Assembly (NCBI GenBank): GCA_945876405.1
Contig: CAMCOJ010000042.1
Coordinates: 1-10,779, forward strand
Direction of reading: 5' to 3'
Source: an uncultured Ruminococcus sp.
Lineage (GTDB): Bacteria > Bacillota > Clostridia > Oscillospirales > Ruminococcaceae
Length of the DNA: 10,779 nucleotides
Made by a program: the position numbers and the translations under genes
Notes under the pieces: generated by a model
The model's input: only the letters and a program-made list of their open reading frames with translations
What the model was told of the DNA's origin: nothing
Databases searched by the model: none
In this document: piece by piece, positions 1 through 7,151 of the stretch
Numbering within the stretch: position 1 is the first letter of the stretch
Layout: each line of letters starts with the position of its first letter

Positions 1-53
1 ATATAATTTTATATTACAAACTTTTTATAATTATTTATAGGAGGAAAGGTATA

Positions 54-707
54 ATGAGCTACAAAAATGACTTTATAAAATTCATGACAGAGTGTGGTGT
101 TCTTACTTTTGGTGACTTTACATTAAAGAGTGGCAGAAAAGCACCTTACTTTGTAAACACCGGCAATTACAAAACAGGTAAGCAGCTTGCAAAGCTCGGC
201 GAATTCTATGCTGAATGCATAAAGGAAAACGGTATAGAAGCTGACACACTTTTCGGTCCTGCATACAAGGGTATTCCTCTTGCAGTAAGCTGCAGTGTTG
301 CTCTTTTCAACAAGTATGGTCTTGATGTTAATTACTGCTTTGACAGAAAGGAAGCAAAGGATCATGGTGAAGGCGGAGTTATTGTAGGAAAACAGCTTGC
401 TGACGGCGAGAAGGTTGTTATCATAGAAGATGTTATTACCGCAGGTACAGCAATAAGACAGGTGATTCCTGTTCTGAAAAATGCTGCTGAGGTTGATATT
501 ACGGCTATGGTTATTTCTGTTGACAGAATGGAAAAGGGTAAGGGTGAGCTTTCTGCTGTGCAGGAGGTTAAGGAAGAGTTTGGAATAGATGTTTATTCTA
601 TTGTTACTATAAATGATATTATTCAGGCTATTAAGGATGGGGTTATTGAAGGTAAGGAATATCTGGATAAGATGATTGCTTATCGTGAGACATACGGGGT
701 TCAATAA
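54..707 (+). CDS. pyrE: Orotate phosphoribosyltransferase (OPRTase)
   Basis: This cytosolic enzyme transfers the phosphoribosyl group of PRPP to orotate to give OMP, the fifth step of de novo UMP synthesis. The 217-residue product has the type I PRTase core. The PRPP-binding motif VVIIEDVITAGTA is at about residues 121-133, the flexible catalytic loop DRKEAKDHGEGG at about 97-108, and the OPRTase segments LKSGRKAPYF (24-33) and LFGPAYKGIP (66-75) are present. By recall it resembles the E. coli-type subfamily of about 213 residues, also common in Clostridia, more than the Bacillus type. The ATG is preceded by AGGAGG (39-44) at 9 nt spacing. TATAAT matches at 2-7 and 26-31 could be -10 elements, but no good -35 is visible, so the promoter is unresolved. 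The gene stands alone on this strand and converges on the minus-strand cluster. Codons in the last third are strongly T-ended and C-poor compared with the first half. Confidence 0.97.
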   Translation: MSYKNDFIKFMTECGVLTFGDFTLKSGRKAPYFVNTGNYKTGKQLAKLGEFYAECIKENGIEADTLFGPAYKGIPLAVSCSVALFNKYGLDVNYCFDRKEAKDHGEGGVIVGKQLADGEKVVIIEDVITAGTAIRQVIPVLKNAAEVDITAMVISVDRMEKGKGELSAVQEVKEEFGIDVYSIVTINDIIQAIKDGVIEGKEYLDKMIAYRETYGVQ

Positions 708-745
708 TATTTTTACTTTTCTGATTATAACATAATAAAAAATAA

Positions 746-781
746 CGGCTTTCAGTTTTATACTGAGAGCCGGTTTTGTTT
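746..781. terminator. Bidirectional intrinsic terminator between convergent genes
   Basis: A 10-bp inverted repeat (746-755 with 763-772, one G-T pair) encloses a 7-nt loop. On the plus strand it is followed by GTTTTGTTT (773-781), a U-rich tail suited to end pyrE. On the minus strand the same stem is followed by TTATTTTTTATT (745 downwards), suited to end the long minus-strand cluster. It sits 38 bp after the pyrE stop and about 130 bp after the stop of the last minus-strand gene, so it plausibly serves both. Confidence 0.88.
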
Positions 782-819
782 GTAAAAAAGATATTTTTTA
801 TTGTTAATTATTTTTGTTT

Positions 820-899
820 GCAGGGCTTTGCGGTCGAGCTCTGCACTCCCTTCGGTCGCCTGCACCTTCGCTGCACCTTTGCGGTAGGTTTGTATGCAC
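820..899. repeat. GC-rich intergenic repeat-like segment with a hairpin
   Basis: This roughly 80-bp stretch is GC-rich (58% over 841-900 by hand count), while the adjoining 773-819 is about 13% GC. It holds an 8-bp hairpin (820-827 with 837-844, one G-T pair, 9-nt loop). It also holds three imperfect copies of a CTGCAC-led unit starting at 841, 860 and 871, each followed within a few bases by CTT and CG. There is no U-run beside the hairpin, so it is a poor terminator. The pattern resembles dispersed intergenic repeats, but copies elsewhere in the genome cannot be seen from this window. It lies in the 3' untranslated region of the minus-strand cluster. Confidence 0.45.
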
Positions 900-2030
900 T
901 TAGTAGGCGATTTTTTTGATGTTGTCGTCGGAGCTGAAGGTTGTGGAGTTGTAGAGGAAGAGGATGTGGGTGTAGTCTTCAGGGACGGCGTAGTCGCGGA
1001 AGTTGTTGATGTAACGCATGTCAAGGACAGTAATCTCGCTGTAATGCTGAGTCAGGAACGGGACAAATGAATTTGCGTATGAATCCTTGAATATGAGAAT
1101 CTTTTTGTCACTCTGAATATTTGTTTTTATCTTTATACAAGGCTGGTTTGTTCCGAGATATGTGCTGTATTTGTCTTTTACTTCGAGAAATTCCCTGAAA
1201 TAAATGCTGTCATATACTTTTTCCTCGATGCTGTTTGAAACCGTACATGAAACAACACTGCTGCCGTCACGGCTGGAATAGATATCTATCGTATCAGGCT
1301 GTATTTTGTCATACAGAGTTTTGGAATAATATGTTCCGAGAAAATCACGGCTTGCATGTTCAATATCATATCTGCTGTAAGGTACTGTGGAAAATCCGAG
1401 TTTTGAAATTGCCGTACTGTATGCATAGTATGCACCGAGAGATGTCCAGTGATGGTCAGTCCTGTAATAAATATAGTCTTCCTTTGAAGCATTTAGAATA
1501 TCATAGACATCTATCGCTGAAACACCGGTATTCAGATTTTTGTAAATATAGTCAATTATCTGTTTCTGATCAAGCTGAGGTGCATTTTTCGGGAGAGTAT
1601 CCGTATAGATACCGGCAGAGGTCGGAGATATCATTACATAAACCGGTGTTGTAACTGAAGAAGCAAGAGTATTTATCGCATCAACTGATTTGTCAATCGC
1701 CTCATAATCAGGTTCCGGAATTTTCTCTATCAGTCTTTCGTCAGTAATATAAATTCCGTTTATTTCTTTTTTACCGGTCAGAAGTTCAGTATTTATCTTT
1801 GCGTCTATCCATCTTATCCTTCCGGTAAAATGATCAGATACATAGGCTTCAAAATCTTTCATGAATGATTTGTCAAACCAGCTCTCAGCTGATAATGAAG
1901 GTTTTTTCTGAAGTGTTCTGTTCTCAACAGAAGAAAAGCTTTCCTTTCCGGAGAATATTGTCATAACCGGCAGAAGTATCAGTGTAAGTAAAAATACTAT
2001 TGCGGTCATTCTTTTCTGAATATTTTTCAA
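900..2030 (-). CDS. DHHW-family AlgJ/AlgX-like surface O-acetylation protein
   Basis: This is a membrane-anchored extracytoplasmic protein of the DHHW (AlgJ/AlgX/SGNH-like) family, whose members work with MBOAT proteins to O-acetylate exported polysaccharides. Numbering from the TTG start, an N-terminal membrane segment lies at about residues 9-27, followed by ENRTLQKKPSLS (about 36-47), a typical post-anchor motif. The family signature TDHHW is at about 191-195, and KDSYANSF at about 315-322 resembles the late catalytic-block region. I chose TTG at 2030 because AGGAGG lies 8 nt upstream (2039-2044). The longer GTG start at 2039 would overlap that site, so it is unlikely. An ATG at 2009 is an alternative that would cut into the membrane segment. 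The gene follows the MBOAT gene by 15 bp. The last 37 codons are almost all C-ended and much richer in GC than the rest. The polymer acted on cannot be told from sequence. Confidence 0.85.
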   Translation of the reverse strand: MKNIQKRMTAIVFLLTLILLPVMTIFSGKESFSSVENRTLQKKPSLSAESWFDKSFMKDFEAYVSDHFTGRIRWIDAKINTELLTGKKEINGIYITDERLIEKIPEPDYEAIDKSVDAINTLASSVTTPVYVMISPTSAGIYTDTLPKNAPQLDQKQIIDYIYKNLNTGVSAIDVYDILNASKEDYIYYRTDHHWTSLGAYYAYSTAISKLGFSTVPYSRYDIEHASRDFLGTYYSKTLYDKIQPDTIDIYSSRDGSSVVSCTVSNSIEEKVYDSIYFREFLEVKDKYSTYLGTNQPCIKIKTNIQSDKKILIFKDSYANSFVPFLTQHYSEITVLDMRYINNFRDYAVPEDYTHILFLYNSTTFSSDDNIKKIAY

Positions 2031-2038
2031 CTGATACA

Positions 2039-2044
2039 CCTCCT
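2039..2044 (-). promoter_or_regulatory. Ribosome binding site that fixes a TTG start
   Basis: On the minus strand AGGAGG runs from 2044 to 2039, just after the MBOAT stop codon (2046-2048) and 8 nt before TTG at 2030-2028. The upstream in-frame GTG (2039-2037) shares its first G with this site, so a ribosome bound here could not use it. This supports TTG initiation for the DHHW gene. Confidence 0.75.
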
Positions 2045-2045
2045 G

Positions 2046-3449
2046 TTAAAATCTGAAATAAAGGAACGGATTGTATGTGGCATCCACAAGATAGCATGTG
2101 CTTAGCAGAAGCAGAGACAACATCACAACCGGAGCAGTATAAGCATATATTTTTCTGGTTCTTACACTTACTGACAGAACACCGGTTATTCTCGACCAGA
2201 TATCTGTTGAAGCAAATATGCACAGAACAAAAATAATGCCATATGAAGACAGCTGATACAGTGCAAGACTGTCAGCCAGACCGTTGCCTGCAAACATAGC
2301 CTTCAGATATCTTAAAACATCAGACATGGTGTCAATATCAAACATAACCCAGCCTGTTACAACCATAAAGAAAGTATAGGCTCTGCTGATTACCGGAGGA
2401 AGCTTTTCCAGAACACGTGAGAATCCAAGTCTTTCAATGATAATCAGAATTCCGTAGAACATTCCCCAGAAAATAAAGTTGAAGCTTGCTCCGTGCCAGA
2501 AACCTGTAAGAATCCATACTATTGCAAGGTTTCTGTATGTTCTGAATTTCCCCTTACGGTTTCCGCCAAGCGGAATATATACATAAGAGCGGAACCACGC
2601 TCCAAGTGTTATATGCCATCTTCTCCAGAACTCTGAAATGCTTCGTGACTGATACGGGTGGTCAAAGTTTACCGGGAAATTAAATCCAAATATTCTTCCA
2701 AGCCCTCTTGCCATATCAGAGTAACCGGAAAAGTCAAAGTATATCTGGAAGGTAAATGCAAGAATACCGAGCCACGCTGTAAGCACAGATATCTGACTGT
2801 AATCCATTGCCTTCACCTGAGTCCAGAGCATTCCTATATTGTTTGCCAGAAGAACTTTCTTCGCCAGACCTTTTATAAACAATCCTGCACCCTCGCCGAA
2901 GCTGTCGACATTTGAAGTTCTGTTTTCAATCTCTGCCGCGACCTCTTCATACCGTACAATAGGTCCGGCAACAAGCTGCGGAAAGAGAGACACATATGTC
3001 AGGTAGCTGATAAAATTTTTCTGAACCTTAACCTTGCCAAGATAAATATCTATAGTATATGACATACTCTGGAAAGTGTAGAATGATATTCCAATAGGAA
3101 GCGGCAGATCCGGCACATCAAAATTCGTTCCGAAAACTGAATTAAATACATTTACTGCAAATCCGCTGTACTTGAAAACAAACAGAAACCCCAGATCAAC
3201 ACACATTGATATTATAAGCGCAAGTCTCTTTTTCCCTTTTTTGTCAGACCTGTCTATATATATGCCCGCTGCATAGTCCACCAGCGATGAAGCTATCATC
3301 ACCCAAAGATATGTTGGTTCTCCCCAGGCATAAAACAGCAGTCCTGCCGCAAGAAGTATAAAGTTTCCCGCTTTTTTCGGCGAAAGCAGATACAGAATAA
3401 TTACTGCCGGAAGAAAAAAGTATAAAAACGTAATACTCGAAAATACCAT
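2046..3449 (-). CDS. MBOAT-family membrane O-acyltransferase (AlgI/DltB-like)
   Basis: This polytopic membrane protein of 467 residues is close to the usual AlgI length. MBOAT proteins move acyl groups, usually acetyl, across the membrane for attachment to extracellular polymers. Conserved blocks visible are PIGISFYTFQSMSYTID (118-134), LFPQLVAGPIVRY (155-167), YFDFSGYSDMARGLGRIFG (237-255), RRWHITLGAWFRSYVYIPLGG (276-296) with conserved H279, and TGFWHGASFNFIFWG (315-329) with the catalytic-type H319. Many hydrophobic segments span the length. The ATG overlaps the RNase M5 stop as TAATG and has AAGGAG about 8 nt upstream, which favours translational coupling. The next gene encodes a DHHW protein, the usual partner in alginate-type acetylation modules. 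Family assignment is firm; the substrate (teichoic acid, capsule or other glycan) is not known. A DltB role is less likely because no dltA, dltC or dltD neighbours are present. Confidence 0.93.
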   Translation of the reverse strand: MVFSSITFLYFFLPAVIILYLLSPKKAGNFILLAAGLLFYAWGEPTYLWVMIASSLVDYAAGIYIDRSDKKGKKRLALIISMCVDLGFLFVFKYSGFAVNVFNSVFGTNFDVPDLPLPIGISFYTFQSMSYTIDIYLGKVKVQKNFISYLTYVSLFPQLVAGPIVRYEEVAAEIENRTSNVDSFGEGAGLFIKGLAKKVLLANNIGMLWTQVKAMDYSQISVLTAWLGILAFTFQIYFDFSGYSDMARGLGRIFGFNFPVNFDHPYQSRSISEFWRRWHITLGAWFRSYVYIPLGGNRKGKFRTYRNLAIVWILTGFWHGASFNFIFWGMFYGILIIIERLGFSRVLEKLPPVISRAYTFFMVVTGWVMFDIDTMSDVLRYLKAMFAGNGLADSLALYQLSSYGIIFVLCIFASTDIWSRITGVLSVSVRTRKIYAYTAPVVMLSLLLLSTCYLVDATYNPFLYFRF

Positions 3450-4063
3450 TAACTATTCTCCTTTTCTTTGTTCATCATCTCGTAAAATTCTTCTGCTGAC
3501 ATCATTGTATTGAGTACCTCCAGCATTCCGGAGGTTGACAGTCTCTCAGGAAGTCCGAGTTTTTTCAGCAGTTTTTTTCTTTTTTCCGAACTGTCCGGTG
3601 TTCCGGTGAGTCCGGCTTCATATATGTCTGTCCTGGTTACAGGATTTCTTTCTGTCTTTTCAGCACCTTCTTCGGAAACGAAGTTTATTCCCGCCTTTCT
3701 GAAGGCTTCTACAATAAGTTCTTTCTTTATTCCCTCTACTCCGAGTTTTCCCTCGGCAGAAGGTTTAACCTTTCTTTTTTCCTTACCGAATATATCCGGA
3801 ATATACACATTTTTTATACTTCCTTCCGGTACAGAACCCTTCAAAAAACCTCTTATCTTAAATCCTGCTCCGTCAGAGTCGGTAAGAATAATTATCCCCT
3901 TTTTTCTGGCATAGAATCTTATCAGTTCAAGTTTTTCCCTGTCTTTGAAAATTCCGTAGCCGTTTGTTACAACGATAGTCGCATCGATTATCGATTCAAG
4001 TTTTATCTTATCGTACTTTCCCTCTACCACTATCGCCTGCTCAACTTTAAGCAAACTTTTCAC
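3449..4063 (-). CDS. rnmV: Ribonuclease M5 (5S rRNA maturation)
   Basis: RNase M5 is a Gram-positive endonuclease that cuts 5S rRNA precursor at both ends in a complex with ribosomal protein L18. The 204-residue product begins with a Toprim domain: the acidic motif VVEGKYD has the conserved Glu at 14, and the DxD motif TDSDGAGF has Asp 62 and Asp 64. The PSAEGKLGVEGIK segment (about 101-113) follows. The C-terminal part (about 144-197, TRTDIYEAGLTG onwards) matches the domain called DUF4093 in this family. It is slightly longer than the Bacillus enzyme (about 186 residues). The start is GTG, overlapping the holA stop as GTGA; AGGAAG lies upstream inside holA. In Bacillus rnmV sits beside ksgA, so the holA link here is different. 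A close alternative would be a Toprim primase-like protein, but length and C-terminal domain favour RNase M5. Confidence 0.92.
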   Translation of the reverse strand: MKSLLKVEQAIVVEGKYDKIKLESIIDATIVVTNGYGIFKDREKLELIRFYARKKGIIILTDSDGAGFKIRGFLKGSVPEGSIKNVYIPDIFGKEKRKVKPSAEGKLGVEGIKKELIVEAFRKAGINFVSEEGAEKTERNPVTRTDIYEAGLTGTPDSSEKRKKLLKKLGLPERLSTSGMLEVLNTMMSAEEFYEMMNKEKENS

Positions 4064-5112
4064 TCCCTGCTTCCTGATGCAAGCATCTGTACTATTGATT
4101 TTTCAATTAATGTTCTCTGGTCAAGCCGGGTTGATTTGCAGCTCAGATCTGCCTCTTCCAGTATAGCCAGACATTTTCTCAGGTGTTTTATATTCGTCCT
4201 TTTAGCATCCCTGAATGCATTTCTGACAACAAATTCGCGCCCCTTATATCCAAAATGTGCTGCAACGTCATTTTCACGGACGCCGGCTGACATGGCGGTG
4301 CCTGCTCTGTAAAGATCGATAAACGCTGATGACAGAGCTGAAATAATCATAACTCCCTCAGCCCTCTGCATAAACAGATCATCGAGAATCTTAAGTGCCA
4401 GCGGTGCGTTGAATGATGTTACTGCAGCTGCAAGAGCAAATGCAGTTGTATCTATCCCTGCTGAAACCATCTCATCTATCATAGTCTCAGTAATTTCTTC
4501 ACCATATGCAAATGATGAAAGTTTGTGGATTTCATTTTCAACCCTTAGAGTATCACCAAGGCACAAGGCTGCCAGCTTTTCCGCATTCTGACGGTTAATT
4601 GAAGAACCGAAGGAAGAAGCAAGTTCCATAATCATTCTGTACATCTCAGAGGGTTTTCTGAGATCTGCTTCAGTAACCGTTCCGTATTTTGCAGCTGCAT
4701 CAATAATCTTCTTATTTTTTGCACCCGGTGTTTTTTTGCCTGCTTTAACGTCAAACCCGGTAATGGATACCAGAATAACTGTCTGCTCAGGTATTGCATC
4801 TATAGTTTTCATAAGAAGCTTCATTTCTTCTGCATTAAGTTCCTCTGCATTAAGATCATTTACCTCTATGAAATTATAGTCAGTAAACATCGGATATACT
4901 TCTGCCGTATCACAGAACTCACTTACACTGAAGGATTTTCCGTCAATCCTGCTGTAATCCGATGCAGTGTAATTTTTCCCGAGATACTTTCTGCGCACAA
5001 GCTCAGAAAGTGATGATACTCTTCCTGAATCCTTACCGTAAATATAGTAAATATTTTTCAAAACTGCTGACTTTATCTCTTTTTCAAAATCAGCCGGTGT
5101 AACTGTACTCAT
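4060..5112 (-). CDS. holA: DNA polymerase III delta subunit (clamp loader)
   Basis: HolA is the wrench subunit of the replicative clamp loader; it opens the beta sliding clamp in the cytoplasm. The frame is open up to 5193, but I place the start at ATG 5112. It has GAGG (5122-5119) 6 nt upstream and gives MSTVTPADFEKEIKS, while the longer form would run about 70 bp into comEC without a clear ribosome site. The 350-residue product is in the normal range. It contains the N-terminal NIYYIYGKDSGR segment (about 18-29, in place of the usual YL(I/L)GE motif), a central domain with LVSITGFDVKAGKK, and the helical C-terminal domain with AEKLAALCLGDTLRVENEIHKL and the RDAKRTNIKHLRKCLAILEEADLSCK block typical of delta. 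An in-frame 5-codon duplication (LNAEE twice) is present. It follows comEC by 8 bp, as in Bacillus, and its stop overlaps the rnmV GTG. Confidence 0.92.
   Translation of the reverse strand: MSTVTPADFEKEIKSAVLKNIYYIYGKDSGRVSSLSELVRRKYLGKNYTASDYSRIDGKSFSVSEFCDTAEVYPMFTDYNFIEVNDLNAEELNAEEMKLLMKTIDAIPEQTVILVSITGFDVKAGKKTPGAKNKKIIDAAAKYGTVTEADLRKPSEMYRMIMELASSFGSSINRQNAEKLAALCLGDTLRVENEIHKLSSFAYGEEITETMIDEMVSAGIDTTAFALAAAVTSFNAPLALKILDDLFMQRAEGVMIISALSSAFIDLYRAGTAMSAGVRENDVAAHFGYKGREFVVRNAFRDAKRTNIKHLRKCLAILEEADLSCKSTRLDQRTLIEKSIVQMLASGSRE
4829..4854 (-). repeat. 15-bp tandem duplication inside holA
   Basis: The 11-mer TCTGCATTAAG (plus-strand reading) occurs at 4829-4839 and 4844-4854, a period of 15 bp, giving LNAEELNAEE in the protein. 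It keeps frame, so it is probably a harmless micro-duplication in a surface loop of HolA. Confidence 0.7.
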
Positions 5113-5120
5113 GATCCACC

Positions 5121-7130
5121 TCAATTCAGTTCGTAAACTTTTGTCTTTCCTGAAGCTGACTGTCTGACAGCGATATTGTTCTGTGTAAAACATCCTTCAG
5201 CAGTTTCCGTTTCCGTTACTGAACACTTTACGGTACTGCCGCAGTAATCAACCATAACCTCTCCCTCTTCCGAAGCAATAATGGTATAATTTTCTCTTTT
5301 AAGTTCAGCTTTTCCGTTTGTAAAACACTCCGGCTCACAGCCGCATATTCCGGTTCCGTAGTCTGTATACGTCCCCTCGGGCACATACACGTGCGAAACA
5401 TCGCTCAGAATAAGTCTTTCTGAAAAAGCCGCCATACTCTGATACGGATTCTTCATAAATGAAACAGATTCTATCTTTCTTATACCGCAGATATCTGTCA
5501 GTCTTGAAACATACTGTGAACTTTTCGCATTTCCGGTAATATCAATTATATCCGTTTTTCCGTTCATCGAAACAACAACTGCAGAAGATTTTGAATCTCC
5601 GACATGATAAACGGTAAGTATATCCCTGTTCATAATCTCATAGACAAACGAAGAGGAAAAAAATACCGCTGCTGAAATCACCAGAGATATGAAAACATGC
5701 TTCTTTTCCCTGTATTTCTGCGATGTGAATATTACAAACCCTGCAAGAAAAAGAGTAAGTACAGGTACAAATCCCTTTCTCACTGTTACAGATGAGATAC
5801 TGAGTCCGGCCATAAATGAAGAAATCTTCAGTACAAGCTTTGATGAAAGTCCGCCGGCCATGAGAAAGGGCCAGGCTATGACGTCAGTCATACCTGCAAG
5901 TGCGGATACAAGAGCACATACAAGGGAAAATGTACAGAGCGGAATAAGCAGTATATCCGAAACAGGTGACAGAAGTGAAACTTCATCAAAAAACATAACA
6001 GTAAAAGGAAACACACACACTGATATGCTGAATATTCCTGTTATTCTTTTCTTTGCTTTTCCGAATAAATCTGATTCATCTGTTTCGGAAGTAAGATACG
6101 GAGAAAGCACAGAGGCTCCGTATGTACCGGCCACTGACATAAGAAAAGATGAGTTTTTTATCAGGTACGGAGCATACAAAAGCAGCAAAAATACAGCTAT
6201 GGACAGCGAGTTCAGGGGATCAGTCTTTCTTCCGAATAAACCGGCACTGCATATAAGAGTCATCATGAGAGCTGCCCTTATCACCGAAACTGACATACCG
6301 GAAAACAATACAAAAAGTATTATCGCCAGTTCTGTAACCAGAAACTTTCTTACGCCGGAAAGCTTTGTCTTTTCAAGAAATGAAGAAAGAATATTTATTA
6401 CAAGCACAAGATGCATACCTGAAACCGCCATCATATGACCAGTACCGCATCTGTAAAGCACCTTTTCAGAAGAATCCGACAGTCCGCTCTTGTCACCGAG
6501 AAGCATAGCCGTTATAAGTGCACCCTCTTCACCCGGCAGTATTTCACGGATTTTTCTTTCCGTATACTCACGGTATCTGTAAATAAGTCTCAAAAGACTG
6601 AAGGATTTGTTTTCTTTTATTTTTATACCGGATACGCTGTCTGTCTGAATGAAACATCCCTCAGCCTCATAGTAATCTCTGGTTTTAAAAAGAAAAGTAT
6701 TCTCAAACTCTGATGGTGTACAGATAAAACTGACTGTATCCGAATAATCGCAGTCCATTGTACTGCAGAAACAGATTATGTCTGCCTTTGTTTCAGAATT
6801 AATTTTTCCCCTGAGACGATAACGGGTTTTGTCATTTCCACAGTCATTTATCTCAGTTACTTTCCCGGAAAATGTTATCTCCTGTCCGGCAAAGCTTCTT
6901 ATCCTTTCATATCTGAAAGCACTGTTCAATGTATAGACCGTCATTCCTGTCAGCAGAAAAATAAAGCTGAGAGCGCAGTAAGAAAATTTTCTGCCTGCCT
7001 TCAGGAAGAAAAACGCAGACACCAGCATAAGAAAAAGAACTGCCGGTATCTGCAAATCCGCCGGAAAAACTGAAGCCAGAAACATACCGGCAGCCCATGA
7101 CACGCCCGCATAGATCATCTTTCGCTTCAT
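5121..7130 (-). CDS. comEC: ComEC/Rec2-family DNA uptake channel with degenerate C-terminal domain
   Basis: ComEC forms the inner-membrane channel through which single-stranded DNA enters during natural transformation. The 669-residue product starts with membrane helices (about 6-66), then a soluble DUF4131-like region (about 70-170). The Competence core follows (about 200-470), with ALITAMLLGDKSGLS (204-218), the hallmark RCGTGHMMAVSGMHLVLV (227-244) and SVIRAALMM (282-290). The tail (about 503-669) keeps the start of a metallo-beta-lactamase-like domain (ILTVYHVGD, then KTDIIDITG), but the expected HxHxDH metal motif is absent; FMKNPYQSM (558-566) stands where it should be. Family members in Bacillus are about 776 residues. 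The ATG has GGAGG 11 nt upstream. holA follows by 8 bp, a conserved neighbourhood. No comEA or comEB gene is adjacent in the window, so competence itself is not shown. Confidence 0.93.
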   Translation of the reverse strand: MKRKMIYAGVSWAAGMFLASVFPADLQIPAVLFLMLVSAFFFLKAGRKFSYCALSFIFLLTGMTVYTLNSAFRYERIRSFAGQEITFSGKVTEINDCGNDKTRYRLRGKINSETKADIICFCSTMDCDYSDTVSFICTPSEFENTFLFKTRDYYEAEGCFIQTDSVSGIKIKENKSFSLLRLIYRYREYTERKIREILPGEEGALITAMLLGDKSGLSDSSEKVLYRCGTGHMMAVSGMHLVLVINILSSFLEKTKLSGVRKFLVTELAIILFVLFSGMSVSVIRAALMMTLICSAGLFGRKTDPLNSLSIAVFLLLLYAPYLIKNSSFLMSVAGTYGASVLSPYLTSETDESDLFGKAKKRITGIFSISVCVFPFTVMFFDEVSLLSPVSDILLIPLCTFSLVCALVSALAGMTDVIAWPFLMAGGLSSKLVLKISSFMAGLSISSVTVRKGFVPVLTLFLAGFVIFTSQKYREKKHVFISLVISAAVFFSSSFVYEIMNRDILTVYHVGDSKSSAVVVSMNGKTDIIDITGNAKSSQYVSRLTDICGIRKIESVSFMKNPYQSMAAFSERLILSDVSHVYVPEGTYTDYGTGICGCEPECFTNGKAELKRENYTIIASEEGEVMVDYCGSTVKCSVTETETAEGCFTQNNIAVRQSASGKTKVYELN

Positions 7131-7151
7131 CAGGCGCTGTTCCTCCGGAAT

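Noticed and set aside
123..704. Minus-strand open frame of 193 codons opposite pyrE
   Set aside because: PyrE motifs cover the plus strand end to end; the antisense product is low-complexity and Asn-rich with no family features.
820..844. Hairpin considered as a second terminator of the minus-strand cluster
   Set aside because: The stem is followed by A-rich rather than T-rich sequence on the minus strand, and a much better terminator lies at 746-781.
758..1024. Minus-strand open frame of 88 codons over the DHHW 3' end and the intergenic repeat
   Set aside because: The start of the product is Thr/Ser/Pro-rich, as expected from reading C-ended codons out of frame, and it runs into the terminator.
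5113..5193. N-terminal extension of HolA by 27 residues
   Set aside because: It overlaps comEC, lacks a good ribosome site, and the internal ATG at 5112 has one.
5689..6438. Long plus-strand open frame (249 codons) inside comEC
   Set aside because: It is antisense to a well-supported ComEC with family motifs throughout and shows no recognisable domain; it is a shadow frame.
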